Source: Pleurotus djamor (lineage: Eukaryota; Basidiomycota; Agaricomycetes; Agaricales; Pleurotaceae). From it: DNA of 31,583 nt. Under the pieces are notes generated by a model that was not told the origin of the DNA, did not search any database, and was given only the letters and a program-made list of their open reading frames with translations. Positions 28,939 to 31,583 of this stretch are shown here, piece after piece. Position 1 is the stretch's first letter. Every line of letters begins with the position of its first letter. Location of the stretch: assembly GCA_029747585.1 (NCBI GenBank), contig JAPEVF010000534.1:1-31583 (forward strand). Reading direction: 5' to 3'. A program made the position numbers and the translations under genes.

Positions 28939-29730
28939 TCAAACGAGGTACTCACAATACTTCGAGGTGTACCGGACACTAATACTCGAGCCAGGGGTAC
29001 ACTGGAGTGGGATCGTCTTAGTGCTGTGTTATCAGAGAGCATGGTGAGACGTACGGAAGCAGGAGGTTGACCGCCTCGAGTATCAACCCTGAAAACCTGG
29101 CTGGCCAAGCTACCCTGAACGCCGCTCAATGACAACCAGTCAACGTCAGCAGGACCCGATGGAGCCGGAATGCCTCCCGTCCTAGCACCAACAACGAATG
29201 CATTGGGATTGCCGTTCGTATCTCCCCGCGAAGTGAAGTCCCATTTCGGGCTTAACCCGCTACCAGTGAGGGGGTTCACGATGAAGAAGTGTTCACCGAG
29301 TACGACGGCGGTGTTTCCGCGAGGAACGAAGTCCAAGACGTCAAGCGGCGAAGAACCCTGCGGCATGATCTTCCAAATATCGAACCATTCGCCTGGGATA
29401 TCTTCGAAGTCTTCAGTCCCAAACAAACAGGAGATGTCGATGAGTTCTGCGACGGCTCCGACGCTCCTGTAGTAGCTGTGAGCTTCATGCCAAAAGTAGG
29501 ACACAGGGAGGGACATACGTGAAGGTACCTGCGTCGTTGCATGTGTAATTCTGTACACCAACTCCGGCGGTGATAAACGCGGTCGGTGCGTTAGGCTCCA
29601 CTAGACCCGTTTGACCAGGTGGTAACGTTAGGACCGCGTTATTGACGCTACAGCCCGAGTAAACAATCGGAGAAGGTGCAGCGTAGGCCGCAGAGGTAAG
29701 GGCGAGAGCGACTAAAAGGCAAGAAAACAT
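28939..29730 (-). CDS. Secreted DUF3455-family protein, about 228 aa
   Basis: Exons 29730-29519, 29466-29055 and 29001-28939 join in phase (introns of 52 and 53 bases, GTATGT...TACAG and GTACGT...TCCAG). Residues 1-18 are a signal peptide (Leu-Leu-Val-Ala-Leu-Ala-Leu, cleavage near Ala-Tyr-Ala-Ala). Family marks follow: Gly-Val-Gly-Val-Gln-Asn-Tyr-Thr-Cys (56-64), Ser-Val-Gly-Ala-Val-Ala-Glu-Leu-Ile-Asp-Ile-Ser-Cys-Leu right after the first intron, and Val-Phe-Arg-Val-Asp-Thr-Arg-Gly-Gly-Gln-Pro-Pro before the last intron. DUF3455 proteins are small secreted proteins common in fungi and of unknown function; some database entries wrongly call them malate dehydrogenase. A GTGAGT donor in the last exon (28955) with an acceptor at 28886 gives an alternative end at 28869. 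Confidence 0.8.
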
Positions 29731-29777
29731 GATTCAGATGAGTTTGAACTTCAACAAGACAAAAGAACTTGCCCAAA

Positions 29778-29785
29778 CTTTTATA
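29778..29785 (-). promoter_or_regulatory. TATA box of the DUF3455 gene
   Basis: TATAAAAG on the minus strand lies 47 bases before the ATG, a typical fungal core promoter for a strongly expressed secreted protein. Confidence 0.6.
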
Positions 29786-31043
29786 TGCTCTCTTGAACCG
29801 GTTATCGGGCCTTGAGTAGTGCCTCGACTTGTCGATGATCAGCAAGAAAGGCGAAGCCGCTCACAGAACGCAACTCTGAGAAGCACTGAACGGCTAGAAA
29901 AATATCCGATTTCTCATAAAAGATGGCTGCCTCCATATTGAAGCAGGCAATGAGGCGAAGAACGCGCGGTTCGTTCTCCTTGGCATCGTTGGGAATGGGG
30001 TCTTCTGGGAAGTGGTTACGGGATATTTCGTGAAACCCACAAGGTACCAAGGTGAAACGTTTCTGAGAAGTGAGCAAGCTCAATGTTATACGCGAGCCTC
30101 AAAGCTTGCCGGCTCGCGGCAGAAGGAAATCAGAGACGTATCATCTCAGGATGGACTATGCCTGAGCGGCTGGCAAATCAGGACCTGAAAGTCCGTAAAT
30201 ATGCGAGTTTGGCTGAGCCGTTGGATCAAAAAGAAGGCTTGGCGTCGCGGGCGTTACATTCAATCTAGTTGGATGAGTCAGCCAGACGTTACCACCGAGT
30301 CGGAAAGGTGGAGAAAACATACCACGCCAAGAGTAACTATGTGCAGGCATGTTCTCGCACAGTTCCCGAGACTCGTCATGTAAGGTGGGCATTCTAAGCC
30401 ATCTTAAAGTACGGAGCCGCGAGCTCGAAGGCCTGAGACCATCAATATGAATACATGAAGCTCTCCCAAATTCTCGGTCATCGAAAACATCCATTCGAAC
30501 TTCAGAGGATGAAGTTCAAGGGTTGGCGTCAAACGAGGACGAGTCCAGAGAAGACCTGTGACGTCGAATAAGACACCGCGAGATATTGGAAGAGCGTGCA
30601 ACGTTTGCAGTCTGGCTGCGAGCTTCAAGCTTCAGGTCGGTCGTCCGAAGAAAAACGTGATAAAAATTGGATAAAAAACCAAAAANTTGGAGAGAATCGG
30701 AATTGAGCCACAAGGCAAAGTCGACCCCCGAGGAATAAATTATAAAGCGAGCCAGAGCGTCGACAAGAGTGGTGACCACACGGAAGCCAGAGTAGCGACA
30801 GCAAGAGCACATTCGCCGCGACGGTGTGGCAGATCAAGAACAAAGAGAACCGTGGGAGAGCAAGTACGTCATAGAAACTGCGTCAGCACAGGAGGGGCTC
30901 CTGATGACTAGGAGGTCGCGTGCTCAGAGGGAACTGGATAGTTGGGGACCCAGCCAGTACATCATTTGTAAAGTCTATGCGGCGAAAATTATCAACTTGA
31001 GCACGACAAGCGCTAACCTAGTTCCCGGGATTTTCTTATCCCG
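29786..31043. other. Stretch without a supported gene
   Basis: Minus-strand frames at 30083-29802 (no ATG), 30494-30156 and 30628-30404 are partly protein-like. The last has Leu-rich text that could be a relic of an F-box/LRR gene, but no splice structure holds. An ambiguous base lies at 30686. Confidence 0.3.
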
Positions 31044-31583
31044 TTACCCGTCCAAATCCTGGCTGATGTTCTCCCACCATTGCTCCCATCTTTTCAACGG
31101 AGGTATGTGTGCCGTCACAGGCGATGACACTGCGTCCCTGAGGTATCGGAGAACTGCTAACGGCCTTCGGTAGACTCTCGCTGAGGTGTCGATAGCTTTG
31201 AGCTGGGGGAAATTGTCAAACATTCGTGTCGAATCTTCAACCGAAATTCGCAATGATCCCAAGTTGCAGTATCGAAGGCGTTGAGACGGAATAGCCAAAT
31301 AATCGTCAATCTGGGGCGAGGCATAAAATTGAATCCCCTTGAATTCTGTGAGCACAATGCTTTCAAAAGCACGAAAAGTAATATGGAACGCTTACAGCCG
31401 TCTCCCTCATTTTTAAACAAAGGTACTCAACACTCTGAAGGTGTGGGATGACCTCGCAAAAGCATCGCAGGTCCTCGACTTCGAGCTTTAAGGTGATGAT
31501 AGAGTGGAGAAAGCCTTGGGAGCGTAAATACAAAGTTGACACCAAGGTAATAGGACTTTCCAAATGCTGCACGGGCCGGCCCG
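31044..31583 (-). CDS. F-box-like/LRR protein, 3' end (cut by right edge)
   Basis: The C-terminal part of a second F-box-like gene that enters from the right edge. Exon 31583-31396 and exon 31310-31044 join in phase 0 across an 85-base intron (GTAAGC...CCCAG). It aligns with the gene at 20138: Arg-Pro-Val-Gln-His-Leu here against Arg-Pro-Val-Glu-His-Leu there; Ile-Ile-Thr-Leu-Lys-Leu against Ile-Lys-Thr-Leu-Lys-Ile; Ser-Val-Glu-Tyr-Leu against Ser-Ile-Glu-Tyr-Leu; Phe-Pro-Gln-Leu-Lys-Ala-Ile-Asp against Phe-Pro-Ser-Leu-Lys-Ala-Val-Asp; and the Trp-rich tail Trp-Glu-Gln-Trp-Trp-Glu. The intron falls at the same residue in both. The F-box itself would lie outside the window, so its presence is inferred from the paralog. 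Confidence 0.65.

Noticed and set aside
1..31583. CRISPR array, bacterial operon, LTR retrotransposon or DNA transposase
   Set aside because: No regularly spaced direct repeats, no Shine-Dalgarno pattern, no reverse transcriptase, integrase or transposase motifs in any frame read.

Overview
The window is nuclear DNA of a filamentous fungus, most likely a basidiomycete of the Agaricomycetes. Genes on both strands are broken by many short GT-AG introns, mostly 45-70 bases. There are no operons or Shine-Dalgarno sites. The recognisable families (DUF6534-type multi-pass membrane proteins, F-box-like/LRR proteins, a secreted DUF3455 protein) are typical of mushroom-forming fungi. Single ambiguous bases (162, 23719, 23722, 30686) point to a draft assembly. 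All exon structures were assembled by eye from splice sites, reading phase and comparison of paralogs inside the window.

Left part (1-8.7 kb): the 3' end of a proline-rich gene (to 729), a two-exon gene for a 432-residue disordered protein (998-2356), and a less certain basic/acidic protein on the minus strand (2642-3574). Then come poorly resolved exons (4483-5426), a clean three-exon gene for an unrecognised 188-residue protein (5433-6111), a possible minus-strand exon (6897-7340) and a degenerate tRNA-Glu-like sequence (7372-7445). The stretch to 8.7 kb holds no gene I can support.

Repeat island (8.75-9.8 kb): a fold-back repeat with perfect 21-base arms, a 94-base pyrimidine tract, an AT-rich block full of ATACTT/AAGTAT words that ends in a perfect 17-base inverted repeat, and a run of 11 C.

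Accessory region (10.7-17.4 kb): two paralogous small genes (10731-11372 and 14411-14898). Each joins a Gly/Asn-rich, amyloid-like motif to a short helical C-terminal domain. Between them lie a small membrane-anchored coiled-coil gene (11956-12457) and a broken gene with weak resemblance to pepsin-like proteases. They are followed by a five-exon gene for a 378-residue protein whose N-terminal half carries eight copies of an Ala-Arg-Val-Met repeat.

Right part (18.4-31.6 kb): a family cluster. Three DUF6534-type membrane proteins (18414-20075 plus; 21576-23209 minus; 25694-27259 minus) alternate with two F-box-like paralogs (20138-21332 minus; 31044 to the right edge, minus). A secreted DUF3455 protein (28939-29730, minus) lies between. 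Repeated families, degenerate fragments and repeats suggest a fast-evolving accessory region. The best candidates for something undescribed are the paired amyloid-motif/helix genes and the ARVM-repeat protein.
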